Assembly (NCBI RefSeq): GCF_029623395.1
Contig: NZ_JAPYKK010000015.1
Location: forward strand, 25,654-89,653
Reading direction: 5' to 3'
DNA length: 64,000 nt
Source of the DNA: Sphingomonas echinoides
GTDB lineage: Bacteria; Pseudomonadota; Alphaproteobacteria; Sphingomonadales; Sphingomonadaceae
A program made the translations under genes and the position numbers. The notes beneath the pieces are model-generated. The model made no database searches. It was given only the letters and a program-made list of their open reading frames with translations, and had not been told where the DNA came from. Positions 54,949-64,000 of this stretch are shown here, one piece after another (the first letter of the stretch is position 1; the number at the start of each line of letters is the position of its first letter).

Positions 54949-57726
54949 GTGACAGCGATCAAGGTTTCAACTTTCGGAGCACGGGCCACCGCCGTGCTGC
55001 TGGCGGGCACGATGTTCTCGTGCCTGTCGGCCGAAGCCCAGACCGCGCCGACGGCCGCCAAGCCCCGGCCCCGCGCCGCAGCGCCGCGCACGCCCGGCCC
55101 GGTCCAGGCGACGCCCGCGGCTGCCCCGGCACTCGCGCCGGCCGTCATTCGCACGATCAAGTCGATCCGCGTCGAGGGATCGCAGCGTCTCGAACCCGAA
55201 ACGGTCCTGTCCTACACAAAGTTGCGTACCGGCCAGGCTTTCACCAATGAATCGCTCGATCAGGCGATCAAGGACCTGTACGCGAGCGACCTGTTCGCGG
55301 ACGTCTCCATCGCTGGCGCCGAGAGTGGCGACATCGTGTTGCGGATTCGTGAAAATCCGGTGATCAACCGTGTCATCTTCGAGGGCAACAAACGCCTGAA
55401 GGAAGACAAGATCCGCAAGGAGGTGAAACTCGCCCCGCGCCAGATCTTCACGCGCACCGCGATCCGTCAGGATGTCGCGCGGATCATCGAACTGTATCGT
55501 CGCCAGGGCCGGTTCGCCGCCGTGGTCGAACCGAAGATGGTCAACCTCGACCAGAACCGCGTCGACGTGATCTTCGAAGTGACCGAGGGCCCGAAGTCCA
55601 AGGTCCGCCAGATCAACATCCTCGGCAACGAGGAATTTTCCGACAGCAAGCTGCGCGAGCAGATGGCGACCAAGCAGGCGCGTCTGACGACGCTGCTCAG
55701 CTCGAACACCAGCTACGATCAGGATCGTCTGGCGTACGACCAGCAGAAGCTGCGGCAGTTCTACCTGACCGAGGGCTATGCCGACTTCAAGGTGACCTCC
55801 GCAGTCGCCGAGCTGACGCCCGACAAGAAGGACTTCATCATCACCTACGTGGTGGAGGAGGGGAAGCGCTACAAGTTCGGCGACGTGACCGTCGACAGCG
55901 ACATCCGCGACTTCGACAACAAGAAGCTCGCCGCCAGCCTCGGGATCAACAAGGGCGACTGGTATGACGCCAAGAAGGTCGAGACCGCGGTCGACTCGCT
56001 GAGCGAGGCCGCCGGTGCGTTCGGTTATGCCTTTACCGAGGTGAACCCGGACTTCCAGCGTGACAAGGACACGCTGACGATGGGGATCAACTTCCACATC
56101 GCCGAAGCCAAGCGGTCGTATGTTGAGCGGATCGACATCAACGGCAACACGCAGACGCAGGACAAGATCATCCGTCGCGAGATCCGTCTGGCGGAAGGCG
56201 ATGCGTTCAGCAGCTTCCAGGTCAAGCGCTCGCAGGATCGCATCAACTCGCTCGGCTTCTTCCAGGACAAGTTCGAGATCAAGCAGACGCAGGGCTCGTC
56301 GCCAGACCGTGTCGTGCTGACCGCGAACGTCGAGGAAAAGTCGACCGGCGAATTGTCGCTTTCGGCAGGTTTCTCGAGCCTCGAACGCTTCATCATCCAG
56401 GCGTCGATCCGCCAGCGCAACTTCCGCGGCAAGGGCCAGGAACTGCGCGCGAGCGTCAATTATTCGACCTATTCCAAGTCGATCGAGCTGGGGTTCACCG
56501 AACCGTATCTGTTCAACAAGAACATCGCGATCGGCGGGGACATTTTCCGGCGCGATTACAACGCGTTCAATTTCGGAACGAACAACCAGCGCAACACCAC
56601 CTACACGCAGGTGTCGACCGGCTTCCAGCTTCGCGCCGGCATCCCGCTGACCGAATTCTGGCAGCTCGCCGGGCGGTACGGGCTTTCCTACGACCAGGTC
56701 GGGCTCGACCAGTCGACTTATTACACCAATGGCCAGTGCGATCGTCTGAAGGCGGGCCGGTATTTGTGCGACGCAATCGGCAATCGCTGGACGTCGTCGG
56801 TCGGCTATTCGTTGCTGTTCGACAGCCTCAACAGCCGGCTCCGTCCGACCGCCGGCCAGCGGTTCATCTTCAGCCAGGATTTTGCCGGGCTCGGCGGGGA
56901 CGTGAAGTACATCCGCACCAAGGTCGAGGGTGCCAAGTTCGTCAACGTCGGCAGCGGGTTCATTGCCTCGCTCAATGTCGAGGGCGGCTATATTAAGTCG
57001 CTCGAGAAGAGCCGTGGCGCGGGTGTCGACCGGGTCCGGATCAACGATCGCTTCTATCTCGGCGAGCCTGATTTCCGCGGGTTCGACATCCGTGGCGTGG
57101 GCCCGCGTATCCAGCGCATCCCGTACACGACCGATGCGGCGGGCAACCAGACGCTCGTCACCGATCGCAACCAGTTCGTCGACGATGCGCTGGGTGGCCG
57201 CGCCTATTATCTGGGCAAGCTCGAACTCGAGATCCCGTTGGGCGCCGGCGCGCGCGAACTCGGCTTGCGCCCGTCGATCTACGTGCAGGCGGGTGCGCTG
57301 TTCGGGATCACGCGTCCGGAGCCGTCTGCGACCTTCCAGACGACGACCGATCCGGTCACCGGGCGGACGATCGTCCTGCCGCTGTCGCAGCCTGCGCTCG
57401 CGGCGAATGGCCAGCCGCTGTTCACCGTGCCGTCGACCGATGGCACCAACCCGTCCGCGTTGACGACCTGTTCGGTCGGCTATGCCGCCGCAGCCGGCGG
57501 TGCGTGCGTCGGGACGTCGGTCAACACCGCGGCGACGCAGGTCGTTTCGGCGCCCTTCCTCGAGCGTTTCCTTGGCGATTCGCCGCGTCCGCGTGTCTCG
57601 GTGGGCGCCGGGGTGAACTGGAACTCGCCGTTCGGGCCGCTCCGGATCGATCTCGCTTACGCCTTGCTCAAGAGCAAGGGCGACGACAACAAGCTCGTAA
57701 CTTTCAACGTAGGGACACAGTTCTGA
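54949..57726 (+). CDS. bamA: outer-membrane protein assembly factor BamA
   Basis: A 925-residue Omp85 protein: signal peptide (about residues 1-30), a Pro/Ala-rich linker of about 30 residues, five POTRA domains (about 60-440), then the Omp85 barrel with DPRGF-like DFRGFDIRGVGPR. It inserts beta-barrel proteins. The GTG at 54949 is chosen by signal-peptide fit; a TTG at 54937 is possible. The linker and a loop rich in Thr/Pro near residues 790-880 make it longer than E. coli BamA (about 810). Confidence 0.94.
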   Translation: MTAIKVSTFGARATAVLLAGTMFSCLSAEAQTAPTAAKPRPRAAAPRTPGPVQATPAAAPALAPAVIRTIKSIRVEGSQRLEPETVLSYTKLRTGQAFTNESLDQAIKDLYASDLFADVSIAGAESGDIVLRIRENPVINRVIFEGNKRLKEDKIRKEVKLAPRQIFTRTAIRQDVARIIELYRRQGRFAAVVEPKMVNLDQNRVDVIFEVTEGPKSKVRQINILGNEEFSDSKLREQMATKQARLTTLLSSNTSYDQDRLAYDQQKLRQFYLTEGYADFKVTSAVAELTPDKKDFIITYVVEEGKRYKFGDVTVDSDIRDFDNKKLAASLGINKGDWYDAKKVETAVDSLSEAAGAFGYAFTEVNPDFQRDKDTLTMGINFHIAEAKRSYVERIDINGNTQTQDKIIRREIRLAEGDAFSSFQVKRSQDRINSLGFFQDKFEIKQTQGSSPDRVVLTANVEEKSTGELSLSAGFSSLERFIIQASIRQRNFRGKGQELRASVNYSTYSKSIELGFTEPYLFNKNIAIGGDIFRRDYNAFNFGTNNQRNTTYTQVSTGFQLRAGIPLTEFWQLAGRYGLSYDQVGLDQSTYYTNGQCDRLKAGRYLCDAIGNRWTSSVGYSLLFDSLNSRLRPTAGQRFIFSQDFAGLGGDVKYIRTKVEGAKFVNVGSGFIASLNVEGGYIKSLEKSRGAGVDRVRINDRFYLGEPDFRGFDIRGVGPRIQRIPYTTDAAGNQTLVTDRNQFVDDALGGRAYYLGKLELEIPLGAGARELGLRPSIYVQAGALFGITRPEPSATFQTTTDPVTGRTIVLPLSQPALAANGQPLFTVPSTDGTNPSALTTCSVGYAAAAGGACVGTSVNTAATQVVSAPFLERFLGDSPRPRVSVGAGVNWNSPFGPLRIDLAYALLKSKGDDNKLVTFNVGTQF

Positions 57727-58454
57727 TGAAGACCACCTATACCACTCTGCTCGGCTGCGTCGGCCTCGCGATCGCCGGTTCGGCACAGGCCCAGGTCAGC
57801 GGGATCGCGATTGCGGATCCAGAGACCGTCATCCTGACCGCAAAGGCACTCGACGCGGCGAACACCTCGATCGCGACGACCTACAAGGCGCAGCTCGACC
57901 AGGCGACGGCACGCGCACAGGCGCTCCAGGCGCAGCTCAACACGCTGTACGCACCGCTCGACCTGAACAAGGACAAGCAATTGTCCGACGACGAGGTCCA
58001 GAAGGCGCAGGCCGCGAAGAACCCTGCGCTGACCCAGATCGAAACCGCGCAGCGCACCGGTCAGGCGGACGTTGCACGGCTTCGTGGCCCGGCGACGCTG
58101 GCGCAGGCCTATGCGATCGAGCAGATTTCGCAAAAGTATGCCGCTGCGATGCAGGCCGTCGTTGCATCGAAGAAGCTGAGCCTGTTGCTGTCGTCCGGCA
58201 CGGTTCAGTTCAGCACGCCTGCCGTCGACGTGACTGACGACATCAAGGCCGAGCTCGATCGTGCGAACCCGACGGTTCCGTTCACGCCGCCGGCCGGCTG
58301 GCAGCCGAGCCAGCAGACCCAGCAGCTGCTGCAGCAGTATCAGCAGCTTGCCTATATGTCGGCAATGCAGCGTCAGCGCGCCGCTGGTGCACCGGGTGCC
58401 GCTGCAGCACCGGCTGCTCCGGCTGCAGGCACCAAGGCACCGCAGGGTCGCTGA
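57726..58454 (+). CDS. Skp/OmpH-type periplasmic chaperone with EF-hand-like loop
   Basis: A 242-residue exported protein in the skp position after bamA. Signal peptide over residues 1-22 (SAQAQ), OmpH-like core with long helices ([20 protein letters not shown] and [23 protein letters not shown]) and a Gln/Ala/Pro-rich tail. Unusual: the helical tip holds [12 protein letters not shown], which fits the EF-hand pattern (acidic or polar at positions 1, 3, 5, 9 and Glu at 12). Start overlaps the bamA stop (TGATG). Confidence 0.85.
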   Translation: MKTTYTTLLGCVGLAIAGSAQAQVSGIAIADPETVILTAKALDAANTSIATTYKAQLDQATARAQALQAQLNTLYAPLDLNKDKQLSDDEVQKAQAAKNPALTQIETAQRTGQADVARLRGPATLAQAYAIEQISQKYAAAMQAVVASKKLSLLLSSGTVQFSTPAVDVTDDIKAELDRANPTVPFTPPAGWQPSQQTQQLLQQYQQLAYMSAMQRQRAAGAPGAAAAPAAPAAGTKAPQGR

Positions 58455-58461
58455 GGGTCTG

Positions 58462-58944
58462 ATGGCTGACGGTGTAGAAGAAGGCCGCGGCGCGATCGGC
58501 CCGCTCGATATCGGGCGGGTCATGGCGGCGCTGCCGCATCGTTACCCGATGCTGCTGGTCGACCGGGTCGAGGATCTCATCCTCGACCGGTCGATCACGG
58601 CGATCAAGGCGGTGACGATCAACGAGCAATTCTTCCAGGGACATTTCCCGGGACGTCCGATCATGCCGGGCGTGCTGATCGTCGAGGCGATGGCGCAAGC
58701 CGCAGGAATCCTCGCGGTTGAGTCGCTCGGGCTCGCCGGGTCCGGCAAGCTCGTCTATTTCATGGCGATCGACGGGGCGAAGTTCCGCAAGCCAGTGGAA
58801 CCGGGCGTGCTGCTCAATCTCGAGGTCGAGTTCGTTCAGAAGCGCTCGAGCGTGTGCAAGTTCGCCGGGCGCGCGACGATCGACGGGCAATTGGCGGCGG
58901 AAGCCAACTTTACCGCGATGATCGCGGATCCGCCCAAGGGCTGA
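58462..58944 (+). CDS. fabZ: 3-hydroxyacyl-[ACP] dehydratase FabZ
   Basis: A 160-residue hot-dog-fold dehydratase: catalytic His in [14 protein letters not shown] and Glu in [12 protein letters not shown]. It starts 7 bases after skp. In most Gram-negative genomes lpxD lies between skp and fabZ and lpxA follows; neither is here. Confidence 0.96.
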   Translation: MADGVEEGRGAIGPLDIGRVMAALPHRYPMLLVDRVEDLILDRSITAIKAVTINEQFFQGHFPGRPIMPGVLIVEAMAQAAGILAVESLGLAGSGKLVYFMAIDGAKFRKPVEPGVLLNLEVEFVQKRSSVCKFAGRATIDGQLAAEANFTAMIADPPKG

Positions 58945-59037
58945 CGGCACGCGTTGGTTGCACATCGGGTAGGGCTCTGTTAAGGGCCGCGCCTTCGCTG
59001 CTGGTCGGAAACCAGCGGCTTTTCGGAGAATTAGGTC

Positions 59038-59271
59038 GTGAAGAAGAACATCCATCCCGATTATCACACCATCACGGTGCAGATGACCGACGGCACGCAG
59101 TTCCAGACCCGCACCACGTGGGGCAAGGAAGGCGATCTTATGACGCTCGACATCGATCCGCTCGCGCATCCGGCCTGGACCGGTGGCCGTGGCACGATGC
59201 TCGATGCTGGCGGCCAGGTCGCCCGCTTCAACAAGCGCTTCGGTGCGATGTCTTCGTTCGGCAAGAAGTAA
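59038..59271 (+). CDS. rpmE: 50S ribosomal protein L31
   Basis: A 77-residue bL31: [19 protein letters not shown]..., with [13 protein letters not shown] [10 protein letters not shown] and NKRFG near the end. It has no CxxC zinc motif. GTG start with ggag upstream. A GC-rich hairpin at 59283-59308 follows, without a T run. Confidence 0.94.
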   Translation: MKKNIHPDYHTITVQMTDGTQFQTRTTWGKEGDLMTLDIDPLAHPAWTGGRGTMLDAGGQVARFNKRFGAMSSFGKK

Positions 59272-59282
59272 GTGTCTGATTT

Positions 59283-59308
59283 GGGCGGCGTCTGGACAGG
59301 CGCCGCCT
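59283..59308 (+). other. hairpin after rpmE
   Basis: GGCGGCG (59284-59290) with CGCCGCC (59301-59307), a 7-bp stem extendable by a G-U pair, loop of 10. No T run. Confidence 0.5.
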
Positions 59309-59563
59309 AAATGGTGACTTTTGAAAATCTTTGCTAACGACTGCCTAACTCGGCGGCGGGATGCTGCGGTGTAGTCCGCTTAGTCGTTCAGCCTTAGAGC
59401 CTCGTGAGTCTTGCGGGCTTTTGACTGTTACAGGTACTATCGAACCGTTTTATTGCGGCTACGATGATGATCCTTTCCTGAGTATTCCACGTGAGTTGTC
59501 CCGAATGTGGGGCGGATTGACAATGGATCGATCAACTTTCCCTGTAACGCGAGAAAGAATTTC

Positions 59564-60742
59564 GTGGACGTATTTGAGAATGGTCGCGGTAGGGTAAGGC
59601 GTATCAGCGTCGCTGCGTATCTTTCGAAGATATTCGCGGCGATTAGCCCGCATCAAAAGAGCGCAGCTCCTACAAGATCTTTACCTTCTCCCAGGCGCGA
59701 GCTTGTTGGTATCCAATATGTGCGTGGCGCTGCCGCGCTCATGGTTGTTCTGTTTCATCTGAAACCGCAATTGGAGCATCTCGGCTATACGGTTGGGCCG
59801 GGCGCCGGCCTGTCCGGTGGTGTCGATGCCTTTTTCGTCATCAGCGGTTTGATCATGTGGATCACCACCTGTGATCGTGCCGTCTCTCCGCTCAAGTTTC
59901 TGAACCACCGGTTGGTTCGGATCGTCCCACTTTACTGGATCACCACCACGATCATGGTCGCCGCCATGGTAGTTGCACCAAGCGTGCTTCAGACCGCGCG
60001 GTTCGATCTAAATCATATCATCGCGTCCTACACGTTCATCGCGTGGCCGCATCCTACGTCCGGGTTTATGCAGCCCGTCGTGTTCCCAGGGTGGACTCTC
60101 AATTACGAGATGTTCTTTTACCTTATTTTCAGCGTCTTGCTTCTCGTCCGCCGATCGTATCGGCTCGTAATTGCTGCCGTGGTATTCACAGCGTTGCCGC
60201 TCATCGGGGCCATGTTCCAGAATGGGCTGGGGCACGGGGCGTTGCTGGACAGCCAGTTCAAATTCTACACCTCCGTGAACATGCTCGAATTCTTCGTCGG
60301 CATGCTGCTGGGCGAGGTCTTTAACCGGACGCGCGGGCTGCAAGCGATAGGATCTCGCTTCGGGTTGCTCTTTGCACTGATTGGTTTGGTTCTGCTGCCC
60401 ATCACGGCAGACCTTTTTCCGGACATCCCAAGCATTTTTAGCAGGGGCGTTCCCGCTCTTCTGCTCGTGACAGGGGCGCTTGCGTGCGACGTCGTCGGCA
60501 GTGTCCCCAGGCATTGGCTACCGCTGCTGGTGGGAAATGCGTCCTATTCGCTGTATCTTATGCACCCATTCGTCTTGTCCGCGACGAGCCAGCTTTGGCG
60601 CAAACTGCATCTGACGACGTCGGTCCCGGGATTGTGGGTGTTCTCCATCCTGTCGGTGGGCCTTTGCTTGGTCGTAGCGGCCTTGTCGTTCTGGTTGGTC
60701 GAGACCCCGCTCATCGCGTTTTTCCGCAAACGCCGCCGCTAA
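59564..60742 (+). CDS. acyltransferase family 3 membrane protein
   Basis: A 392-residue integral membrane O-acyltransferase of the OafA/OatA (Acyl_transf_3) family. The conserved opening IQYVRGAAALMVVLFHL with its catalytic His, then GVDAFFVISGLIMW and about ten membrane helices, with LSYSLYLMHPFVL-like SYSLYLMHPF near the end. It would acylate an exopolysaccharide or other envelope sugar. The start is uncertain: a GTG at 59564 has gagaaag upstream; a GTG at 59507 extends the N-terminus. The region around its start is less GC-rich than the neighbours, and it sits beside tRNA-Ser, so recent acquisition is possible. Confidence 0.85.
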   Translation: MDVFENGRGRVRRISVAAYLSKIFAAISPHQKSAAPTRSLPSPRRELVGIQYVRGAAALMVVLFHLKPQLEHLGYTVGPGAGLSGGVDAFFVISGLIMWITTCDRAVSPLKFLNHRLVRIVPLYWITTTIMVAAMVVAPSVLQTARFDLNHIIASYTFIAWPHPTSGFMQPVVFPGWTLNYEMFFYLIFSVLLLVRRSYRLVIAAVVFTALPLIGAMFQNGLGHGALLDSQFKFYTSVNMLEFFVGMLLGEVFNRTRGLQAIGSRFGLLFALIGLVLLPITADLFPDIPSIFSRGVPALLLVTGALACDVVGSVPRHWLPLLVGNASYSLYLMHPFVLSATSQLWRKLHLTTSVPGLWVFSILSVGLCLVVAALSFWLVETPLIAFFRKRRR

Positions 60743-60786
60743 GACGACGCGACGTTCCATCAGGTGCGGAAAGTCGGTTGAGGGGG

Positions 60787-60876
60787 TGGCGGAAGAGGTG
60801 GGATTCGAACCCACGGTGAGCTTGCACCCACGGCGGTTTTCAAGACCGCTGCCTTAAACCACTCGGCCACTCTTCC
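60787..60876 (-). tRNA. tRNA-Ser (anticodon UGA)
   Basis: A complete class II tRNA on the minus strand: acceptor GGAAGAG (60876-60870) pairs with CTCTTCC (60797-60791), discriminator G, encoded CCA at 60789-60787, T arm GGTTCGAATCC, a long variable arm and anticodon TGA (60842-60840) in the loop CTTGAAA. Confidence 0.98.
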
Positions 60877-60970
60877 GTTCGCCCCCGCTTAGCCAGCGTC
60901 TGGCGATTTGTGCAAGTCCTACCGGCTTTGAGGCTTCATGCGCAAAGCTGGCTGTGCCAAGGTCCAGCGC

Positions 60971-62017
60971 ATGCGAAGTAACAGCAAAACTCGGCGTCGG
61001 ATCACCCGCGGTGTCGCCGCTATCCTCTCCTGCCTGTCGATGGGCGGGTCGGCCTATGCGCAGGACGATGCGGGGTTCCAGACCTATCTTGGAACGTTGC
61101 GCAGCCAGGCGGAGGCGAAGGGCGTCCGGCGGGCGACGCTCGACGCGGTCCTGCCGACGCTGACGCTCAACCAGCGCGTGATCGAACTCGATCGCCAGCA
61201 GCCCGGCGGACCATCGATCTCCGCGATTCCCCCGTTCGCGCCGTACAAAGCGCAGCATCTCAGCGGCGCACTGATCGCACGGGGGCAGTCTGCCTATGCC
61301 AGCGAACGCGCCCGGCTCCAGCGGATCGAGCAAGAGACAGGCGTTCCCGAATCGATCATGGTCGCGATTTGGGGGCATGAGACGAGCTATGGCCGGGTTA
61401 CGGGCAGCTTCGATCTTCCACGCGCGCTCGCCACGCTCGCTTATGAAGGGCGCCGGCGTGATTTGTTCGCGGACGAATTCATCGCAACGTTGCAGATGAT
61501 GGATCGGGGCGTGCCGCGGTCGCAGCTGGTCGGCAGCTGGGCCGGGGCAACCGGTGGGCCGCAATTCCTGCCATCGGTGTATCTGCGCCTGGCGCGCGAC
61601 GGGGATGGCGACGGGCGCGCCGACATCTGGAGCAGCAGCGCGGACACGCTCGCCTCAATCGGCAATTACTTCTCGAATGCGGGCTGGCGGCCGGGGCAGC
61701 CGTGGGGAATTGCGGTTTCGGTGCCGGGGAGCTTCGACCGCGGGCAGATCGCCAACCGGCTGGTTTCGCCGCGGTGTCCGCGGGTCTTTCAGCGGCATAG
61801 CGGCTGGAAGACGATGGCCGAGTGGCGTGCGCTGGGGCTGGTGCCGCAGACGCGCAGCTGGCCGGGAGACTCGGTTCTCGCCACCCTGATCGAACCCGAC
61901 GGGGAAGGGCAGACCGCCTATTTGTTGACCGGCAATTACCGGGTCATCCTCGATTACAATTGCTCCAACTTCTACGCGCTGTCGGTGGGTCTTCTCGCTG
62001 ATGCGGTCGAGCGGTAG
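60971..62017 (+). CDS. lytic murein transglycosylase (MltB/SltB type)
   Basis: A 348-residue exported transglycosylase that cleaves peptidoglycan glycan strands. Signal peptide to about residue 31 (SAYAQ), then the family-3 core with catalytic Glu in MVAIWGHETSYGR, then VGSWAGATGGPQFLPS and an SANYFSNAGW-like NYFSNAGWRPGQPWG. An ATG 33 bases upstream is also in frame. Followed directly by the SPOR protein and a D,D-carboxypeptidase, forming a peptidoglycan cluster. Confidence 0.92.
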   Translation: MRSNSKTRRRITRGVAAILSCLSMGGSAYAQDDAGFQTYLGTLRSQAEAKGVRRATLDAVLPTLTLNQRVIELDRQQPGGPSISAIPPFAPYKAQHLSGALIARGQSAYASERARLQRIEQETGVPESIMVAIWGHETSYGRVTGSFDLPRALATLAYEGRRRDLFADEFIATLQMMDRGVPRSQLVGSWAGATGGPQFLPSVYLRLARDGDGDGRADIWSSSADTLASIGNYFSNAGWRPGQPWGIAVSVPGSFDRGQIANRLVSPRCPRVFQRHSGWKTMAEWRALGLVPQTRSWPGDSVLATLIEPDGEGQTAYLLTGNYRVILDYNCSNFYALSVGLLADAVER

Positions 62018-62018
62018 G

Positions 62019-62825
62019 ATGTACGGCAGTGCCGGGCTGATGCTTCTCCTGCTGGCGACGATGCCGCTGGCTGGGCAGGAAAGTCCCGCCCCGGCAGTGG
62101 CGGGTCCGAAGGGGACATCGGGGGAGGAACTGTCGGACGCGGTGGGTTTCGCGACTATGATGGCGCCGCCGCCGGAGGGACCGTTCCGGGACGTCATGAT
62201 CGCCGTTGCGTATCCAAGGCTTTCTGTCGGCAGCTTTGTCGAATTGACCGCGCTCGACAGTGGGCGGACGATCGTCGCGCAGGTCGTCAGCGGCGCGGCC
62301 GATGACGCGGTCGTCGCGCTGTCGCCGGGGGCAGCCCGGCAATTGGGGATAGGCGACCGCGCTCCGGTCCGGGTTCGCGGGGTCCTCCCTCCCATTGCCG
62401 AGCGGGAACGCCTACTGGCCGGCAAAAGCGTGGCGCCTAGGCTGGATGCCCCGCCGGTGTTGCTTGCAGCGCTGCGGCGGATGCTTCCCGGCAGCGCTGT
62501 CGCCGAGCGATCGACAGGTGCGCCAGTCGCTGAGCCCCCAACCCCGGTTGGGCCTTTGCCCGTTACGCGCCCAGGGCTCGCAAAGCCCGCAGTCTTAGGT
62601 AGAACGTCGCCCGCCCGAGGCTCGTGGACGGTTCAAGTCGCCGCACTGTCCTCAGCGACGTCCGCCTCTGCGTTGGCGCGCAAATTGGGTGGGAAGGTTT
62701 TCGCGGGGGGTGGGCTGTACCGCGTCCGGCTTGGGCCCTATGCCGATTTCGTATCTGCCCAACGCGCGCGTGACGGCATCGCCCGGGCTGGCTATGGCGA
62801 CGCCCGCATTCTCCATTCAAACTAG
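62019..62825 (+). CDS. exported RlpA/SPOR-domain protein
   Basis: A 268-residue exported protein: hydrophobic signal (MYGSAGLMLLLLATMPLAGQ), an RlpA-like beta-barrel (YPRLSVGSFVELTALDSGRTIVAQV), a Pro-rich linker, and a C-terminal SPOR domain (WTVQVAALSSATSASALARKLG...YRVRLGPY) that binds denuded glycan. An ATG at 62001 overlapping the previous gene is an alternative start. The catalytic residues of RlpA-type transglycosylases are not obvious, so it may only bind. Confidence 0.85.
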   Translation: MYGSAGLMLLLLATMPLAGQESPAPAVAGPKGTSGEELSDAVGFATMMAPPPEGPFRDVMIAVAYPRLSVGSFVELTALDSGRTIVAQVVSGAADDAVVALSPGAARQLGIGDRAPVRVRGVLPPIAERERLLAGKSVAPRLDAPPVLLAALRRMLPGSAVAERSTGAPVAEPPTPVGPLPVTRPGLAKPAVLGRTSPARGSWTVQVAALSSATSASALARKLGGKVFAGGGLYRVRLGPYADFVSAQRARDGIARAGYGDARILHSN

Positions 62826-62844
62826 AAGATCGAGAGCCAACATC

Positions 62845-64000
62845 ATGTCATCCCGCCGGAACTGGATTGCCGCCACCGCCATCGTCGCCATTGCGGTCAC
62901 GACGCCTGCGATCGCCAAGCCCGATTTCCAGACGCCGGCGCCGGTCGCCTATCTGCAGGACCTGTCGTCGGGCGCGGTGCTCTATTCCAAGGATGCGGAC
63001 CGCCGCATGCCGCCGGCGTCGATGGCAAAGATGATGACAGTCTATGTCGCGTTCGACATGATCAAGTCGGGCGAGCTCAAGCTCAACCAGACCTTCCACG
63101 TCCAGCCCGAGACGTGGCGTAAGTGGCATAGCCAGGGGTCGACGATGTTCCTCTCGGCGAACGAGGACGTCAGCGTCGAGAATTTGCTCAAGGGCATCGT
63201 TACCCTGTCCGGCAACGACGCCTGCGTCGTGCTCGCCGAGGGCATTTCCGGGACTGAGGAAACCTTCACCGAACGGATGAACCGCTCGGCAGCGAAGCTC
63301 GGGCTGACCAACAGCCATTTCGGAACGTCGAACGGCTGGCCCGATGGCGGCGTGACTTATGTGACCGCGCGCGATCTCGCAAAGCTGGCGTCGGCGACGA
63401 TCCTGGACCATCCGACGCTGTACAAGCGCTTCTATTCGTTGCCGAACTTTACCTGGGGCAAGACGCTGGGCGGCGCTAATCCGATCGCGCAGGCGAACCG
63501 CGACCCGTTGCTGGGTCGCGTGCAGGGTGCCGACGGTCTCAAGACCGGGCATACCGAGGAAGCAGGCTATGGCTTCACCGGATCGGCGCAGCAGAACGGT
63601 CGCCGCCTGGTGATGGTGATGGCCGGGCTCGGCAGTTCGGGGCAGCGCGCGGATGAGTCAGTCAAGTTCATCAACTGGGGCTTCCGCGCGTGGCAGGCCA
63701 AGCCGATCGCCGCAAAGGGGAAGCAGATCGAGACCGCCGAAGTCCAGCTCGGCAGCGCCCGGACCGTCGGTCTGGTTGCGCCGACCGACTTGACCGCAAC
63801 TCTGCCTGCGGGCGTCGCGGCGGACATGAAGCTCAAGGTCGTTTACGACGGACCGATCAAGGCACCGATCAAGGCGGGCCAGCATATTGCCGACCTGATC
63901 GTTTCCACGCCCGACATGCCGCAGCAACGCCTGCCGCTGGTCGCCGCGACCGACGTCGCCGAGGCCGGGTTCTTCGGTCGCGCGTGGGCGGGGTTGATGA
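62845..64000 (+). CDS. D-alanyl-D-alanine carboxypeptidase (PBP5/6 type), 3' end outside the window
   Basis: At least 385 residues; the frame is open to the edge of the window. Signal peptide (about residues 1-25), then the serine-peptidase motifs: SxxK in PPASMAKMM, SxN in TLSGNDA, and KTG in GLKTGHT. A C-terminal PBP5-type beta-rich domain is started and ends in a probable amphipathic anchor region (FFGRAWAGL). It trims the peptidoglycan stem peptide in the periplasm. Third gene of the local murein cluster. Confidence 0.93.
   Translation, partial: MSSRRNWIAATAIVAIAVTTPAIAKPDFQTPAPVAYLQDLSSGAVLYSKDADRRMPPASMAKMMTVYVAFDMIKSGELKLNQTFHVQPETWRKWHSQGSTMFLSANEDVSVENLLKGIVTLSGNDACVVLAEGISGTEETFTERMNRSAAKLGLTNSHFGTSNGWPDGGVTYVTARDLAKLASATILDHPTLYKRFYSLPNFTWGKTLGGANPIAQANRDPLLGRVQGADGLKTGHTEEAGYGFTGSAQQNGRRLVMVMAGLGSSGQRADESVKFINWGFRAWQAKPIAAKGKQIETAEVQLGSARTVGLVAPTDLTATLPAGVAADMKLKVVYDGPIKAPIKAGQHIADLIVSTPDMPQQRLPLVAATDVAEAGFFGRAWAGLM

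Noticed and set aside
54967..57786. 939-codon open frame on the minus strand across bamA
   Set aside because: It is a shadow of bamA produced by GC-biased third positions; no ribosome site or protein family, and bamA is certain.
59361..59597. 78-codon ORF between rpmE and the acyltransferase
   Set aside because: No ribosome site, no family pattern, and it overlaps the acyltransferase start.
60787..60876. tRNA-Ser as a phage or island attachment site
   Set aside because: The tRNA is intact, but no integrase gene and no repeated tRNA 3' end is visible in the window.
1..64000. CRISPR arrays, insertion sequences, phage genes
   Set aside because: No regularly spaced repeats, transposase, integrase or phage structural genes were found, despite the accessory nature of the first 23 kb.

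Overview
The window looks like chromosome from an alphaproteobacterium of the order Sphingomonadales (Sphingomonas/Rhizorhabdus-like). Support: high GC with strongly GC-biased third positions, frequent GTG/TTG starts and stop/start overlaps, a TonB-dependent receptor, a eukaryotic-type NADP isocitrate dehydrogenase, and a bamA-skp-fabZ block without lpxD or lpxA, as expected for a lineage that uses glycosphingolipids in place of LPS. No sequence search was possible, so the taxonomy is inference.

Positions 1-23,300 form an accessory island for aromatic and probably N-heteroaromatic catabolism. It holds a meta-cleavage hydrolase and a type I extradiol dioxygenase (102-2402), a TonB receptor and a secreted metallo-beta-lactamase-fold protein (2885-6407), a decayed single-component Rieske oxygenase (6498-7543), a ferredoxin reductase (7903-9144), a MarR regulator, a two-subunit Rieske dioxygenase (10963-12953), an AraC-family regulator (13068-14132), a TauD-type dioxygenase (14507-15337), and a tightly overlapping eight-gene operon (15573-22212). 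That operon encodes a maleamate amidase-like hydrolase, a NuoF-like flavoprotein, a [3Fe-4S] ferredoxin, an atypical SDR, a NicX-type 2,5-dihydroxypyridine dioxygenase, a LigA-LigB fusion extradiol dioxygenase, a nitrilase-family amidase and a NicE-type maleate isomerase. The island ends with a broken BphB-like cis-dihydrodiol dehydrogenase (22335-23110). Likely logic: Rieske attack on a ring, meta cleavage, and a lower branch through 2,5-dihydroxypyridine, maleamate and maleate to fumarate. No NicD deformylase is present. Four intergenic sites carry GTCCC-like direct repeats exactly 21 bp apart, three of them in front of the TonB, tauD and nic-like units; this suggests a regulon, perhaps of the AraC-family protein.

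Positions 23,600-36,400 are mixed accessory and general genes: a YkgJ-type cysteine protein, DUF427, class II photolyase, YdcF, a YbbA/YbbP-type ABC exporter with a divergent TesA-like esterase, a secreted GH43 arabinanase pair, a glycine-zipper protein, DUF2252, and secreted VOC and NIPSNAP proteins.

Positions 36,700-64,000 are mostly housekeeping: dicarboxylate symporter, Tat-exported M24 peptidase, alaS, a CPA2 antiporter, icd, psd-pssA, then rpsB-tsf-pyrH-frr-uppS-cdsA-dxr-rseP-bamA-skp-fabZ, rpmE, an acyltransferase, tRNA-Ser(UGA), a lytic transglycosylase, a SPOR protein, and a D,D-carboxypeptidase that runs off the end of the window.
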